Notes: generated by a model from the sequence alone, not told the origin. A DNA stretch of 64,000 nt from Palaemon carinicauda (GCF_036898095.1 NC_090728.1:86984739-87048738), one strand, 5' to 3'. Shown: positions 19,849 to 34,110, counted from the first letter of the stretch. Numbers and translations are program-made.

Positions 19849-21707
19849 GCAGCAGCAGCAAGAGGAGGAGGAGAAGGAGGAGAAGTGGCTGAAGCAGCAG
19901 CAGCATAAGAAAAAAAAATAAGGCAGAAGCAGCAGCAAGAGGAGGAGGAGAAGGAGGAGAAGTGGCTGAAGCAGCAGCAGCATAAGGAAAAAAAAAAAAA
20001 AAAAAAAAGGCAGCAGCAGCAGCAAGAGGAGGAGGAGAAGGAGGAGAAGTGGCTGAAGCAGCAGCAGCATAAGAAAAAAAAAAAAAAAAAAAAAAGGCAG
20101 CAGCAGCAGCAAGAGGAGGAGGAGAAGGAGGAGAAGTGGCTGAAGCAGCAGCAGCATAAGAAAAAAAAAAAAAAAAAAAAAAGGCAGCAGCAGCAGCAAG
20201 AGGAGGAGGAGAAGGAGGAGAAGTGGCTGAAGCAGCAGCAGCATAAGAAAAAAAAAAATAAAAAAAAAGGCAGCAGCAGCAGCAAGAGGAGGAGGAGAAG
20301 GAGGAGAAGTGGCTGAAGCAGCAGCAGCATAAGAAAAAAAAATAAGGCAGAAGCAGCAGCAAGAGGAGGAGGAGAAGGAGGAGAAGTGGCTGAAGCAGCA
20401 GCAGCATAAGAAAAAAAAAAAAAAAAAAAAGGCAGCAGCAGCAGCAAGAGGAGGAGGAGAAGGAGGAGAAGTGGCTGAAGCAGCAGCAGCATAAGAAAAA
20501 AAAAAAAAAAAAAAAAAAAAAGGCAGCAGCAGCAGCAAGAGGAGGAGGAGAAGGAGGAGAAGTGGCTGAAGCAGCAGCAGCATAAGAAAAAAAAAAAGGA
20601 GAAAAAAAAAGGCAGCAGCAGCAGCAGGAGGAGAAGGAGGAGAAGTGGCTGAAGCAGCAGCAGCATAAGAAAAAAAAAAAAAAAAAAAAAAAAGGCAGCA
20701 GCAGCAGCAAGAGGAAGGAGAAGGAGGAGAAGTGGCTGAAGCAGCAGCAGCATAAGAAAAAAAAAAAAAAAAAAAAAAAAAAGGCAGCAGCAGCAGCAAG
20801 AGGAGGAGGAGAAGGAGGAGAAGTGGCTGAAGCAGCAGCAGCATAAGAAAAAAAAAAAAAAAAAAAAAAAAAAGGCAGCAGCAGCAGCAAGAGGAGGAGG
20901 AGAAGGAGGAGAAGTGGCTGAAGCAGCAGCAGCATAAGAAGAAAAAAAAAAAAAAAGGCAGCAGCAGCAGCAAGAGGAGGAGGAGAAGGAGGAGAAGTGG
21001 CTGAAGCAGCAGCAGCATAAGAAGAAAAAAAAAAAAAAAGGCAGCAGCAGCAGCAAGAGGAGGAGGAGAAGGAGGAGAAGTGGCTGAAGCAGCAGCAGCA
21101 TAAGAAAAAAAAAAAAAAAAAAAAAGGCAGCAGCAGCAGCAAGAGGAGGAGGAGAAGGAGGAGAAGTGGCTGAAGCAGCAGCAGCATAAGAAAAAAAAAA
21201 AAAAAAAAAAAGGCAGCAGCAGCAGCAAGAGGAGGAGGAGAAGGAGGAGAAGTGGCTGAAGCAGCAGCAGCATAAGAAAAAAAAAAAAAAAAAAAAAAGG
21301 CAGCAGCAGCAGCAAGAGGAGGAGGAGAAGGAGGAGAAGTGGCTGAAGCAGCAGCAGCATAAGAAAAAAAAAAAAAAAAAAAAAAGGCAGCAGCAGCAGC
21401 AAGAGGAGGAGGAGAAGGAGGAGAAGTGGCTGAAGCAGCAGCAGCATAAGAAAAAAAAAAAAAAAAAAAAGGCAGCAGCAGCAGCAAGAGGAGGAGGAGA
21501 AGGAGGAGAAGTGGCTGAAGCAGCAGCAGCATAAGAAAAAAAAAAAAAAAAAAAAAGGCAGCAGCAGCAGCAAGAGGAGGAGGAGAAGGAGGAGAAGTGG
21601 CTGAAGCAGCAGCAGCATAAGAAAAAAAAAAAAAAAAAAAAAGGCAGCAGCAGCAGCAAGAGGAGGAGGAGAAGGAGGAGAAGTGGCTGAAGCAGCAGCA
21701 GCATAAG

Positions 21708-21738
<31 letters not shown>

Positions 21739-22384
21739 GCAGCAGCAGCAAGAGGAGGAGGAGAAGGAGGAGAAGTGGCTGAAGCAGCAGCAGCATAAGA
21801 AAAAAAAAAAAAAAAAAAAAAAGGTGGCAGCAGCAGCAGCAAGAGGAGGAGGAGAAGGAGGAGAAGTGGCTGAAGCAGCAGCAGCATAAGAAAAAAAAAA
21901 AAAAAAAAGGCAGCAGCAGCAAGAGGAGGAGGAGAAGGAGGAGAAGTGGCTGAAGCAGCAGCAGCATAAGAAAAAAAAAAAAAAAAAAGGCAGCAGCAGC
22001 AGCAAGAGGAGGAGGAGAAGGAGGAGAAGTGGCTGAAGCAGCAGCAGCATAAGAAAAAAAAAAAAAAAAAAAAAGGCAGCAGCAGCAGCAAGAGGAGGAG
22101 GAGAAGGAGGAGAAGTGGCTGAAGCAGCAGCAGCATAAGAAAAAAAAAAAAAAAAAAAAGGCAGCAGCAGCAGCAAGAGGAGGAGGAGAAGGAGGAGAAG
22201 TGGCTGAAGCAGCAGCAGCATAAGAAAAAAAAAAAAAAAAAAAGGCAGCAGCAGAAGCAAGAGGAGGAGGAGAAGGAGGAGAAGTGGCTGAAGCAGCAGC
22301 AGCATAAAAAAAAAAAAAAAAAAAGGCAGCAGCAGCAGCAAGAGGAGGAGGAGAAGGAGGAGAAGTGGCTGAAGCAGCAGCAGC

Positions 22385-25300
22385 ATAAGAAAAAAAACTG
22401 CAGCAGCAAGAGGAGGAGGAGAAGGAGGAGAAGTGGCTGAAGCAGCAGCAGCATAAGAAAAAAAAAAAGAAAAAAAAGCAGCAGCAGCATAAGAAAAAAA
22501 ACTGCAGCAGCAAGAGGAGGAGGAGAAGGAGGAGAAGTGGCTGAAGCAGCAGCAGCATAAGAAAAAAAAAAAAAAAAAAAAAGGCAGCAGCAGCAAGAGG
22601 AGGAGGAGAAGGAGGAGAAGTGGCTGAAGCAGCAGCAGCATAAGAAAAAAAAAAAAAAAAGGCAGCAGCAGCAAGAGGAGGAGGAGAAGGAGGAGAAGTG
22701 GCTGAAGCAGCAGCAGCATAAGAAAAAAAAAAAAAAAAAAAAAAAAGCAGCAGCAGCAAGAGGAGGAGGAGAAGGAGGAGAAGTGGCTGAAGCAGCAGCA
22801 GCATAAGAAAAAAAAACTGCAGCAGCAAGAGGAGGAGGAGAAGGAGGAGAAGTGGCTGAAGCAGCAGCAGCATAAGAAAAAAAAAAAAAAAAAAAAAAAA
22901 AAAGCAGCAGCAGCAAGAGGAGGAGGAGAAGGAAGGAGAAGTGGCTGAAGCAGCAGCAGCATAAGAAGAAAAAAAAATAATAATAATAAGGCAGCAGCAG
23001 CAAGAGGAGGAGGAGAAGGAGGAGAAGTGGCTGAAGCAGCAGCAGCATAAGAAAAAAAAAAAAAAAAAGGCAGCAGCAGCAAGAGGAGGAGGAGAAGGAG
23101 GAGAAGTGGCTGAAGCAGCAGCAGCATAAGAAAAAAAAAAAAAAAGGCAGCAGCAGCAGCAAGAGGAGGAGGAGAAGGAAGGAGAAGTGGCTGAAGCAGC
23201 AGCAGCATAAGAAAAAAAAAAAAAAAGGCAGCAGCAGCAGCAAGAGGAGGAGGAGAAGGAGGGAAGTGGCTGAAGCAGCAGCAGCATAAGAAGAAAAAAA
23301 AAAAAAAAAAAAAAGGCAGCAGCAGCAGCAAGAGGAGGAGGAGAAGGAGGAGAAGTGGCTGAAGCAGCAGCAGCATAAGAAAAAAAAAAAAAAAAAAAAA
23401 GGCAGCAGCAGCAGCAAAGGAGGAGGAGAAGGAGGAGAAGTGGCTGAAGCAGCAGCAGCATAAGAAAAAAAAAAAAAAAAAAAAAGGCAGCAGCAGCAGC
23501 AAGGAGGAGGAGAAGGAGGAGAAGTGGCTGAAGCAGCAGCCTAAAGAAAAAAAAAAAAAAAAAAAAAGGCAGCAGCAGCAGCAAGAGGAGGAGGAGAAGG
23601 AGGAGAAGTGGCTGAAGCAGCAGCAGCATAAGAAAAAAAAAAAAAAAAAGGCAGCAGCAGCAGCAAGAGGAGGAGGAGAAGGAGGAGAAGTGGCTGAAGC
23701 AGCAGCAGCATAAGAAAAAAAAAAAAAAAGGCAGCAGCAGCAGCAAGAGGAGGAGGAGAAGGAGGAGAAGTGGCTGAAGCAGCAGCAGCATAAGAAAAAA
23801 AAAAAAAAAAAAAAAAAGGCAGCAGCAGCAGCAAGAGGAGGAGGAGAAGGAGGAGAAGTGGCTGAAGCAGCAGCAGCATAAGAAAAAAAAAAAAAAAAAA
23901 AAAAAAGGCAGCAGCAGCAGCAAGAGGAGGAGGAGAAGGAGGAGAAGTGGCTGAAGCAGCAGCAGCATAAGAAAAAAAAAAAAAAAAAAAAAAAAGGCAG
24001 CAGCAGCAGCAACAGGAGGAGGAGAAGGAGGAGAAGTGGCTGAAGCAGCAGCAGCATAAGAAAAAAAAAAAAAAAAAAAAAAGGCAGCAGCAGCAGCAAC
24101 AGGAGGAGGAGAAGGAGGAGAAGTGGCTGAAGCAGCAGCAGCATAAGAAAAAAAAAAAAAAAAAAAAAGGCAGCAGCAGCAGCAAGAGGAGGAGGAGAAG
24201 GAGGAGAAGTGGCTGAAGCAGCAGCCTAAAAAAAAAAAAAAAAAAAAAAAAGGCAGCAGCAGCAGCAAGAGGAGGAGGAGAAGGAGGAGAAGTGGCTGAA
24301 AGCAGCAGCATAAAGAAAAAAAAAAAAAAAAAGGCAGCAGCAGCAGCAAGAGGAGGAGGAGAAGGAGGAGAAGTGGCTGAAGCAGCAGCAGCATAAGAAA
24401 AAAAAAAAAAAAAAAAAGGCAGCAGCAGCAGCAAGAGGAGGAGGAGAAGGAGGAGAAGTGGCTGAAGCAGCAGCAGCATAAGAAAAAAAAAAAAAAAAGG
24501 CAGCAGCAGCAGCAAGAGGAGGAGGAGAAGGAGGAGAAGTGGCTAAAGCAGCAGCAGCATAAGAAAAAAAAAAAAAAAAAAAAAAAAGGCAGCAGCAGCA
24601 GCAAGAGGAGGAGGAGAAGGAGGAGAAGTGGCTGAAGCAGCAGCAGCATAAGAAAAAAAAAAAAAAAAAAAAAAAAAGGCAGCAGCAGCAGCAAGAGGAG
24701 GAGGAGAAGGAGGAGAAGTGGCTGAAGCAGCAGCAGCATAAGAAAAAAAAAAAAAAAAAAAAAGGCAGCAGCAGCAGCAAGAGGAGGAGGAGAAGGAGGA
24801 GAAGTGGCTGAAGCAGCAGCAGCATAAGAAAAAAAAAAAAAAGGCAGCAGCAGCAGCAAGAGGAGGAGGAGAAGGAGGAGAAGTGGCTGAAGCAGCAGCA
24901 GCATAAGAAAAAAAAAAAAGGCAGCAGCAGCAGCAAGAGGAGGAGGAGAAGGAGGAGAAGTGGCTGAAGCAGCAGCAGCATAAAAAAAAAAAAAAAGAAA
25001 AAAAAAGGCAGCAGCAGCAGCAAGAGGAGGAGGAGAAGGAGGAGAAGTGGCTGAAGCAGCAGCAGCATAAAAAAAAAAAAAAAAAAAAAAAAAGGCAGCA
25101 GCAGCAGCAAGAGGAGGAGGAGAAGGAGGAGAAGTGGCTGAAGCAGCAGCAGCATAAAAAAAAAAAAAAGGCAGCAGCAGCAGCAAGAGGAGGAGGAGAA
25201 GGAGGAGAAGTGGCTGAAGCAGCAGCAGCATAAGAAAAAAAAAAAAGGCAGCAGCAGCAGCAAGAGGAGGAGGAGAAGGAGGAGAAGTGGCTGAAGCAGC

Positions 25301-26146
25301 AGCAGCATAAAAAAAAAAAAAAAAAAAAAGCAGCAGCAGCAAGAGGAGGAGGAGAAGGAGGAGAAGTGGCTGAAGCAGCAGCAGCATAAGAAAAAAAAAA
25401 AAAAAAAAAAGGCAGCAGCAGAAGCAAGAGGAGGAGGAGAAGGAGGAGAAGTGGCTGAAGCAGCAGCAGCATAAGAAAAAAAAAAAAAAAGGCAGCAGCA
25501 GCAGCAAGAGGAGGAGGAGAAGGAGGAGAAGTGGCTGAAGCAGCAGCAGCATGAGAAAAAAAAAAGAAAAAAAAAAAAGGCAGCAGCAGCAGCAAGAGGA
25601 GGAGGAGGAGAAGGAGGAGAAGTGGCTGAAGCAGCAGCAGCATAAGAAAAAAAACTGCAGCAGCAAGAGGAGGAGGAGAAGGAAGAGAAGTGGCTGAAGC
25701 AGCAGCAGCATAAGAAAAAAAAAAAAAAAAAAAAGAGGCAGCAGCAGCAGCATAAGAAAAAAAAACTGCAGCAGCAAGAGGAGGAGGAGGAGGAGGAGAA
25801 GTGGCTGAAGCAGCAGCAGCATAAGAAGAAAAAAAAATAAAAAATAATAAGGCAGCAGCAGCAAGAGGAGGAGGAGAAGGAGGAGAAGTGGCTGAAGCAG
25901 CAGCAGCATAAGAAAAAAAAAAAAAAAAGGCAGCAGCAGCAACAGGAGGAGGAGAAGGAGGAGAAGTGGCTGAAGCAGCAGCAGCATAAGAAAAAAAAAA
26001 AAAAAAAAAAAAAAAGGCAGCAGCAAGAGGAGGAGGAGAAGGAGGAGAAGTGGCTGAAGCAGCAGCAGCATAAGAAAAAAAAAAACTGCAGCAGCAAGAG
26101 GAGGAGGAGGAAGGAGGAGAAGTGGCTGAAGCAGCAGCAGCATAAG

Positions 26147-26180
<34 letters not shown>

Positions 26181-29100
26181 GCAGCAGCAAGAGGAGGAGG
26201 AGAAGGAGGAGAAGTGGCTGAAGCAGCAGCAGCATAAGAAGAAAAAAAAATAATAATAATAAGGCAGCAGCAGCAAGAGGAGGAGGAGAAGGAGGAGAAG
26301 TGGCTGAAGCAGCAGCAGCATAAGAAAAAAAAAAAAAAAAAGGCAGCAGCAGTAGCAAGAGGAGGAGGAGAAGGAGGAGAAGTGGCTGAAGCAGCAGCAG
26401 CATAAGAAAAAAAAAAAAAAAAAGGCAGCAGCAGCAGCAAGAGGAGGAGGAGAAGGAAGGGAAGTGGCTGAAGCAGCAGCAGCATAAGAAAAAAAAAGAA
26501 AAAAAAAAAAAAAAAAAAAAAGGCAGCAGCAGCAACAGGAGGAGGAGAATGAGGAGAAGTGGCTGAAGCAGCAGCAGCATAAGAAAAAAAAAAAAAAAAA
26601 AAAAAAAAGGCAGCAGCAGCAGCAACAGGAGGAGGAGAAGGAGGAGAAGTGGCTGAAGCAGCAGCAGCATAAGAAAAAAAAAAGAAAAGAAAAAAGGCAG
26701 CAGCAGCAGCAAGAGGAGGAGGAGAAGGAGGAGAAGTGGCTGAAGCAGCAGCCTAAAGAAAAAAAAAAAAAAAAAAAAAAAGGCAGCAGCAGCAGCAAGA
26801 GGAGGAGGAGAAAGAGGAGAAGTGGATGAAGCAGCAGCATAAGAAAAAAAAAAAAAAAAAAAGGCAGCAGCAGCAGCAAGAGGAGGGGGAGAAGGAGGAG
26901 AAGTGGCTGAAGCAGCAGCAGCATAAGAAAAAAAAAAAAAAAAGGCAGCAGCAGCAGCAAGAGGAGGAGGAGAAGGAGGAGAAGTGGCTGAAGCAGCAGC
27001 AGCATAAGAAAAAAAAAAAAAAAAAAAAAGGCAGCAGCAGCAGCAAGAGGAGGAGGAGAAGGAGGAGAAGTGGCTAAAGCAGCAGCAGCATAAGAAAAAA
27101 AAAAAAAAAAGAAAAAAAAAAAAAAGGCAGCAGCAGCATCAAGAGGAGGAGGAGAAGGAGGAGAAGTGGCTGAAGCAGCAGCAGCATAAGAAAAAAAAAA
27201 AAAAAAAAAAAAAAAGGCAGCAGCAGCAGCAAGAGGAGGAGGAGGAGGAGAAGTGGCTGAAGCTGCAGCAGCATAAGAAAAAAAAAAAAAAAAAAAAAAG
27301 GCAGAGGCAGCAGCAAGAGGAGGAGGAGAAGGAGGAGAAGTGGCTGAAGCAGCAGCAGCACAAGAAAAAAAAAAAAAAAAAAAGGCAGCAGCAGCAGCAA
27401 GAGGAGGAGGAGAAGGAGGAGAAGTGGCTGAAGCAGCAGCAGCATAAGAAAAAAAAAAAAAAAAGGCAGCAGCAGCAGCAAGCGGAGGAGGAGAAGGAGG
27501 AGAAGTGGCTGAAGCAGCAGCAGCATAAGAAAAAAAAAAAGGCAGCAGCAGCAGTAAGAGGAGGAGGAGAAGGAGGAGAAGTGGCTGAAGCAGCAGTAGC
27601 ATAAGAAAAAGAAAAAAAAAATAAGAAAAGAGAAAAGGCAGCAGCCGCAGCAAGAGGAGGAGGAGAAGGAGGAGAAGTGGCTGAAGCAGCAGCAGCATAA
27701 AAAAAAAAAAGAAAAAAAAAAAGGCAGCAGCAGCAGCAAGAGGAGGAGGAGGAGGAGGAGAAGTGGCTGAATCAGCAGCAGCAGCATAGGGAAAAAAAAA
27801 AAAAAAAAAAAGGCAGCAGCAGAAGCAAGAGGAGGAGGAGAAGGAGGAGAAGTGGCTGAAGCAGCAGCAGCATAAAAAAAAAAAAAAAAAAAGCAGCAGC
27901 AGCAAGAGGAGGAGGAGAAGGAGGAGAAGTGGCTGAAGCAGCAGCAGCATAAGAAAAAAAAAGAAAAAAGGCAGCAGCAGCAGCAAGAGGAGGAGAAGAA
28001 GGAGGAGAAGTGGCTGAAGCAGCAGCAGCATAAGAAAAAAAAAAAGAAAAAAAAAGGCAGCAGCAGCAGCAAGAGGAGGAGGAGAATGAGGAGAAGTGGC
28101 TGAAGCAGCAGCAGCATAAGAAAAAAAAAGCAGCAGCAGCAGCAAGAGGGGGAGGAGAAGGAGGAGAAGTGGCTGAAGCAGCAGCAGCATGAGAAAAAAA
28201 AAGATAAAAAAAAAAGGCAGCAGCAGCAGCAAGAGGAGGAGGAGAAGGAGGAGAAGTGGCTGAAGCAGCAGCAGCATAAGAAAAAAAAAAAAAGGCAGCA
28301 GCAGCAGCAAGCGGAGGAGGAGAAGGAGGAGAAGTGGCTGAAGCAGCAGTAGCATAAGAAAAAGAAAAAAAAAAGAAAAGAAAAAAGGCAGCAGCAGCAG
28401 CAGCAAGAGGAGGAGGAGAAGGAGGAGAAGTGGCTGAAGCAGCGGCAGCATAAGAAAAAAAAAAAAAAAAAAAAGGCAGCAGCAGCAGCAAGAGGAGGAG
28501 GAGAAGGAGGGGAAGTGGCTGAAGCAGCAGCAGCATAAGAAAAAAAAAAAGGCAGCAGCAGCAGCAAGAGAAGGAGGAGAAGTGGCTGAAGCAGCAGCAG
28601 CATAAGGAAAAAAAAAATAAGGCAGCAGCAGCAGCAAGAGGAGGAGGAGAAGGAGGAGAAGTGGCTGAAGCAGCAGCAGCATAAGAATAAAAAAAAAAAA
28701 AAAAAAAAAAAAGGCAGCAGCAGCAGCAAGAGGAGGAGGAGAAGGAGGAGAAGTGGCTGAAGCAGCAGCAGCATAAAAAAAAAAAAAAAAAAAAAAGGCA
28801 GCAGCAACAGGAGGAGGAGAAGGAGGAGAAGTGGCTGAAGCAGCAGCAGCATAAGAAAAAAAAATAATAATAATAGGGCAGCAGCAGCAAGAGGAGGAGG
28901 AGAAGGAGGAGAAGTGGCTGAAGCAGCAGCAGCATAAGAAAAAAAAAAAAAAAAAAAGGCAGCAGCAGCAGCAGCAGCAGCAAGAGGAGGAGGAGAAGGA
29001 GGAGAAGTGGCTGAAGCAGCAGCAGCATAAGAAAAAAAAAAAAAAAAAAAAGGCAGCAGCAGCAGCAAGAGGAGGAGGAGAAGGAGGAGAAGTGGCTGAA

Positions 29101-30218
29101 ACAGCAGCAGCATAAGAAAAAAAAAAAAAAAAAAAAGGCAGCAGCAGCAGCAGCAGCAGCAAGAGGAGGAGGAGAAGGAGGAGAAGTGGCTGAAGCAGCA
29201 GCAGCATAAGAAAAAAAAAAAAAAAAAAAAGGCAGCAGCAGCAGCAAGAGGAGGAGGAGAAGGAGGAAAGTGGCTGAAGCAGCAGCAGCATAAGAAAAAA
29301 AAATAATATTAAGGCAGCAGCAGCAAGAGGAGGAGGAGAAGGAGGAGAAGTGGCTGAAGCAGCAGCAGCATAAGAGAAAAAAAAAAAAAAAAAAAAAAGG
29401 CAGCAGCAGCAGCAAGAGGAGGAGGAGAAGGAGGAGAAGTGGCTGAAGCAGCAGCAGCATAAGAAAAAAAAAAAAAGGCAGCAGCAGCAGCAAGAGGAGG
29501 AGGAGAAGGAGGAGAAGTGGCTGAAGCAGCAGCAGCATAAGAAGAAAAAAAATAATAATAATAAGTCAGCAGCTGCAAGAGGAGGAGGAGAAGGAGGAGA
29601 AGTGGCTGAAGCAGCAGCAGCATAAGAAAAAAAAAAAGGCAGCAGCAGCAGCAAGAGGAGGAGGAGAAGGAGGAGAAGTGGCTGAAGCAGCAGCAGCATA
29701 AGAAAAAAAAAAAAAAAAAAAAGAAAAAGGCAGCAGCAGCAGCAAGAGGAGGAGGAGAAGGAGGAGAAGTGGCTGAAGCAGCAGCAGCATAAGAAAAAAA
29801 AAAGATAAAAAAAAAGGCAGCAGCAGCAGCAAGAGGAGGAGGAGAAGGAGGAGAAGTGGCTGAAGCAGCAGCAGCATAAGAAAAAAAAAAAAAAAAAAAG
29901 CAGCAGCAGCAGCAAGAGGAGGAGGAGAAGGAGGAGAAGTGGCTGAAGCAGCAGCACCTTAGAAAAAAAAAAAAAAAAAAAAAAAGGCAGCAGCAGCAAG
30001 AGGAGGAGGAGAAGGAGGAGAAGTGGCTGAAGCAGCAGCAGCATAAGAAAAAAAAAAAGATAAAAAAAAAGGCAGCAGCAGCAGCAAGAGGAGGAGGAGA
30101 AGGAGGAGAAGTGGCTGAAGCAGCAGCAGCATAAGAAAAAAAAAAAAAAAAAAGGCAGCAGCAGCAGCAAGAGGAGGAGGAGAAGGAGGAGAAGTGGCTG
30201 AAGCAGCAGAAGCATAAG

Positions 30219-30251
<33 letters not shown>

Positions 30252-33200
30252 GGCAGCAGCAGCAGCAAGAGGAGGAGGAGAAGGAGGAGAAGTGGCTGAA
30301 GCAGCAGCAGCATAAGAAGAAAAAAAAATAATAATAATAAGGCAGCAGCTGCAAGAGGAGGAGTAGAAGGAGGAGAAGTGGCTGAAGCAGCAGCAGCATA
30401 AGAAAAAAAAAAAAAAAAAAGGCAGCAGCAGCAACAGGAGGAGGAGAAGGAGGAGAAGTGGCTGAAGCAGCAGCAGCATAAGAAAAAAAAAAAGGCAGCA
30501 GCAGCAGCAAGAGGAGGAGAAGAAGGAGGAGAAGTGGCTGAAGCAGCAGCAGCATAAGAAAAAAAAAAGAAAAAAAAAGGCAGCAGCAGCAGCAAGAGGA
30601 GGAGGAGAAGGAGGAGAAGTGGCTGAAGCAGCAGCAGCATAAGAAAAAAAAAAAAAAAAGGCAGCAGCAGAAGCAAGAGGAGGAGGAGAAGGAGGAGAAG
30701 TGGCTGAAGCAGCAGCAGCATAAGAAAAAAATAAAAAAAAAGGCAGCAGCAGCAGCAAGAGGAGGAGGAGAAGGAGGAGAAGTGGCTGAAGCAGCAGCAG
30801 CATGAGAAAAAAAAAGAAAGAAAAAAAAAGGCAGCAGCAGCAGCAAGAGGAGGAGGAGAAGGAGGAGAAGTGGCTGAAGCAGCAGCAGCATAAGAAAAAA
30901 AACTGCAGCAGCAAGAGGAGGAGGAGAAGGAGGAGAAGTGGCTGAAGCAGCAGCAGCATAAGAAAAAAAAAAAAAAAAGGCAGCAGCAGCATAAGAAAAA
31001 AAAACTGCAGCAGCAAGAGGAGGAGGAGAAGGAGGAGAAGTGGCTGAAGCAGCAGCAGCATAAGAAGAAAAAATAATAATAATAATAAGGCAGCAGCAGC
31101 AAGAGGAGGAGGAGGAGGAGGAGAAGTGGCTGAAGCAGCAGCAGCATAAGAAAAAAAAAAAAAAAGGCAGCAGCAGCAACAGGAGGAGGAGAAGGAGGAG
31201 AAGTGGCTGAAGCAGCAGCAGCATAAGGAAAAAAAAAAAAAAAAAAAAAAAAGGCAGCAGCAAGAGGAGGAGGAGAAGGAGGAGAAGTGGCTGAAGCAGC
31301 AGCAGCATAAGAAAAAAAACTGCAGCAGCAAGAGGAGGAGGAGGAGGAGGAGAAGTGGCTGAAGCAGCAGCAGCATAAGAAAAAAAGAAAAAAAAAAAAA
31401 AAAAAAAAAAAGGCAGCAGCAGCAGCAAGAGGAGGGGGAAAAGGAGGAGAAGTGGCTGAAGCAGCAGCAGCATAAGAAGAAAAAAAAATAATAATAATAA
31501 GGCAGCAGCAGCAAGAGGAGGAGGAGAAGGAGGAGAAGTGGCTGAAGCAGCAGCAGCATAAGAAAAAAAAAAGGCAGCAGCAGCAGCAAGAGGAGGAGGA
31601 AAAGGAAGGAGAAGTGGCTGAAGCAGCAGCAGCATAAGAAAAAAAAAAAAGGCAGCAGCAGCAGCAAGAGGAGGAGGAGAAGGAAGGGGAAGTGGCTGAA
31701 GCAGCAGCAGCATAAGAAAAAAAAAGAAAAAAAAAAAAAAAAAAAAAGGCAGCAGCAGCAGCAAGAGGAGGAGGAGAAGGAGAAGTGGCTGAAGCAGCAG
31801 CAGCATAAGAGAAAAAAAAAAAAAAAAAAAAAAAAAGGCAGCAGCAGCAGCAACAGGAGGAGGAGAAGGAGGAGAAGTGGCTGAAGCAGCAGCAGCATAA
31901 GAAAAAAAAAAGAAAAGAAAAAAGGCAGCAGCAGCAGCAAGAGGAGGAGGAGAAGGAGGAGAAGTGGCTGAAGCAGCAGCCTAAAGAAAAAAAAAAAAAA
32001 AAAAAAAAAAAAGGCAGCAGCAGCAGCAAGAGGAGGAGGAGAAGGAGGAGAAGTGGATGAAGCAGCAGCATAAAGAAAAAAAAAAAAAAAAAAAGGCAGC
32101 AGCAGCAGCAAGAGGAGGAGGAGAAGGAGGAGAAGTGGCTGAAGCAGCAGCAGCATAAGAAAAAAAAAAAAAAAAAAGGCAGCAGCAGCAGCAAGAGGAG
32201 GAGGAGAAGGAGGAGAAGTGGCTGAAGCAGCAGCAGCATAAGAAAAAAAAAAAAAAGGCAGCAGCAGCAGCAAGAGGAGGAGGAGAAGGAGGAGAAGTGG
32301 CTGAAGCAGCAGCAGCATAAGAAAAAAAAAAAAAAAAAAAAAAAGGAAGCAGCAGCAGCAAGAGGAGGAGGAGAAGGAGGAGAAGTGGCTAAAGCAGCAG
32401 CAGCATAAGAAAAAAAAAAAAAGAAAAAAAAAAAAAAGGCAGCAGCAGCAGCAAGAGGAGGAGGAGAAGGAGGAGAAGTGGCTGAAGCAGCAGCAGCATA
32501 AGAAAAAAAAAAAAAAAAAAAAAAAGGCAGCAGCAGCAGCAAGAGGAGGAGGAGAAGGAGGAGAAGTGGCTGAAGCAGCAGCAGCATAAGAAAAAAAAAA
32601 AAAAGGCAGCAGCAGCAGCAAGCGGAGGAGGAGAAGGAGGAGAAGTGGCTGAAGCAGCAGCAGCATAAGAAAAAAAAAAAGGCAGCAGCAGCAGTAAGAG
32701 GAGGAGGAGAAGGAGGAGAAGTGGCTGAAGCAGCAGTAGCATAAGAAAAAGAAAAAAAAAATAAGAAAAGAGAAAAGGCAGCAGCCGCAGCAAGAGGAGG
32801 AGGAGAAGGAGAAGTGGCTGAAGCAGCAGCAGCATAAAAAAAAAAAGAAAAAAAAAAGGCAGCAGCAGCAGCAAGAGGAGGAGGAGGAGAAGTGGCTGAA
32901 TCAGCAGCAGCAGCATAGGAAAAAAAAAAAAAAAAAAAAAAAAGGCAGCAGCAGAAGCAAGAGGAGGAGGAGAAGGAGGAGAAGTGGCTGAAGCAGCAGC
33001 AGCATAAGAAAAAAAAAAAAAGGCAGCAGCAGCAGCAAGAGGAGGAGGAGAAGGAGGAGAAGTGGCTGAAGCAGCAGCAGCATAAAAAAAAAAAAAAAAA
33101 AAAGCAGCAGCAGCAAGAGGAGGAGGAGAAGGAGGAGAAGTGGCTGAAGCAGCAGCAGCATAAGAAAAAAAAAAAGAAAAAAAAAGGCAGCAGCAGCAGC

Positions 33201-34110
33201 AAGAGGAGGAGGAGAAGGAGGAGAAGTGGCTGAAGCAGCAGCAGCATAAGAAAAAAAAAAAAAAAAAAAAAGGCAGCAGCAGAAGCAAGAGGAGGAGGAG
33301 AAGGAGGAGAAGTGGCTGAAGCAGCAGCAGCATAAGAAAAAAAAAAAAAAAGGCAGCAGCAGCAGCAAGAGGAGGAGGAGAAGGAGGAGAAGTGGCTGAA
33401 GCAGCAGCAGCATGAGAAAAAAAAAAGAAAGAAAAAAAAAAGGCAGCAGCAGCAACAAGAGGAGGAGGAGGAGAAGGAGGAGAAGTGGCTGAAGCAGCAG
33501 CAGCATAAGAAAAAAAACTGCAGCAGCAAGAGGAGGAGGAGAAGGAGGAGAAGTGGCTGAAGCAGCAGCAGCATAAGAAAAAAAAAAAAAAAAAGAGGCA
33601 GCAGCAGCAGCATAAGAAAAAAAAACTGCAGCAGCAAGAGGAGGAGGAGAAGGAGGAGAAGTGGCTGAAGCAGCAGCAGCATAAGAAGAAAAAATAATAA
33701 TAATAATAAGGCAGCAGCAGCAAGAGGAGGAGGAGAAGGAGGAGAAGTGGCTGAAGCAGCAGCAGCATAAGAAAAAAAAAAAAAAAAGGCAGCAGCAGCA
33801 ACAGGAGGAGGAGAAGGAGGAGAAGTGGCTGAAGCAGCAGCAGCATAAGAAAAAAAAAAAAAAAAAAAAAAAGGCAGCAGCAAGAGGAGGAGGAGAAGGA
33901 GGAGAAGTGGCTGAAGCAGCAGCAGCATAAGAAAAAAAAAACTGCAGCAGCAAGAGGAGGAGGAGGAGGAGGAGAAGTGGCTGAAGCAGCAGCAGCATAA
34001 GAAAAAAAAAAAAAAAAAAAAAAAGGCAGCAGCAGCAGCAAGAGGAGGAGGAGAAGGAGGAGAAGTGGCTGAAGCAGCAGCAGCATAAGAAGAAAAAAAA
34101 AATAATAATA
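22385..34110. repeat. CTGCAG- and TAATAATAAG-marked variant units in array 1
   Basis: A recurrent string of variants is seen: units starting AAAAACTGCAGCAGCAAGAG (with a PstI-type CTGCAG), a nearly deleted unit reduced to GCAGCAGCAGCATAAG, and units whose A tract ends TAATAATAATAAGG. The string occurs near 22385-22990, 25650-25860 with 26085-26265, 30895-31095 with 31310-31500, and 33510-33710 with 33940-34115. It marks repeated higher-order blocks. Confidence 0.8.

Noticed and set aside
17672..26485. Minus-strand frame of 2937 codons, and others of 2707, 2155, 1862, 1252 and 1069 codons
   Set aside because: Product of a stop-free satellite unit read in all three frames; frame changes with each T tract and some run through N. 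No domain, start context or non-repetitive text.
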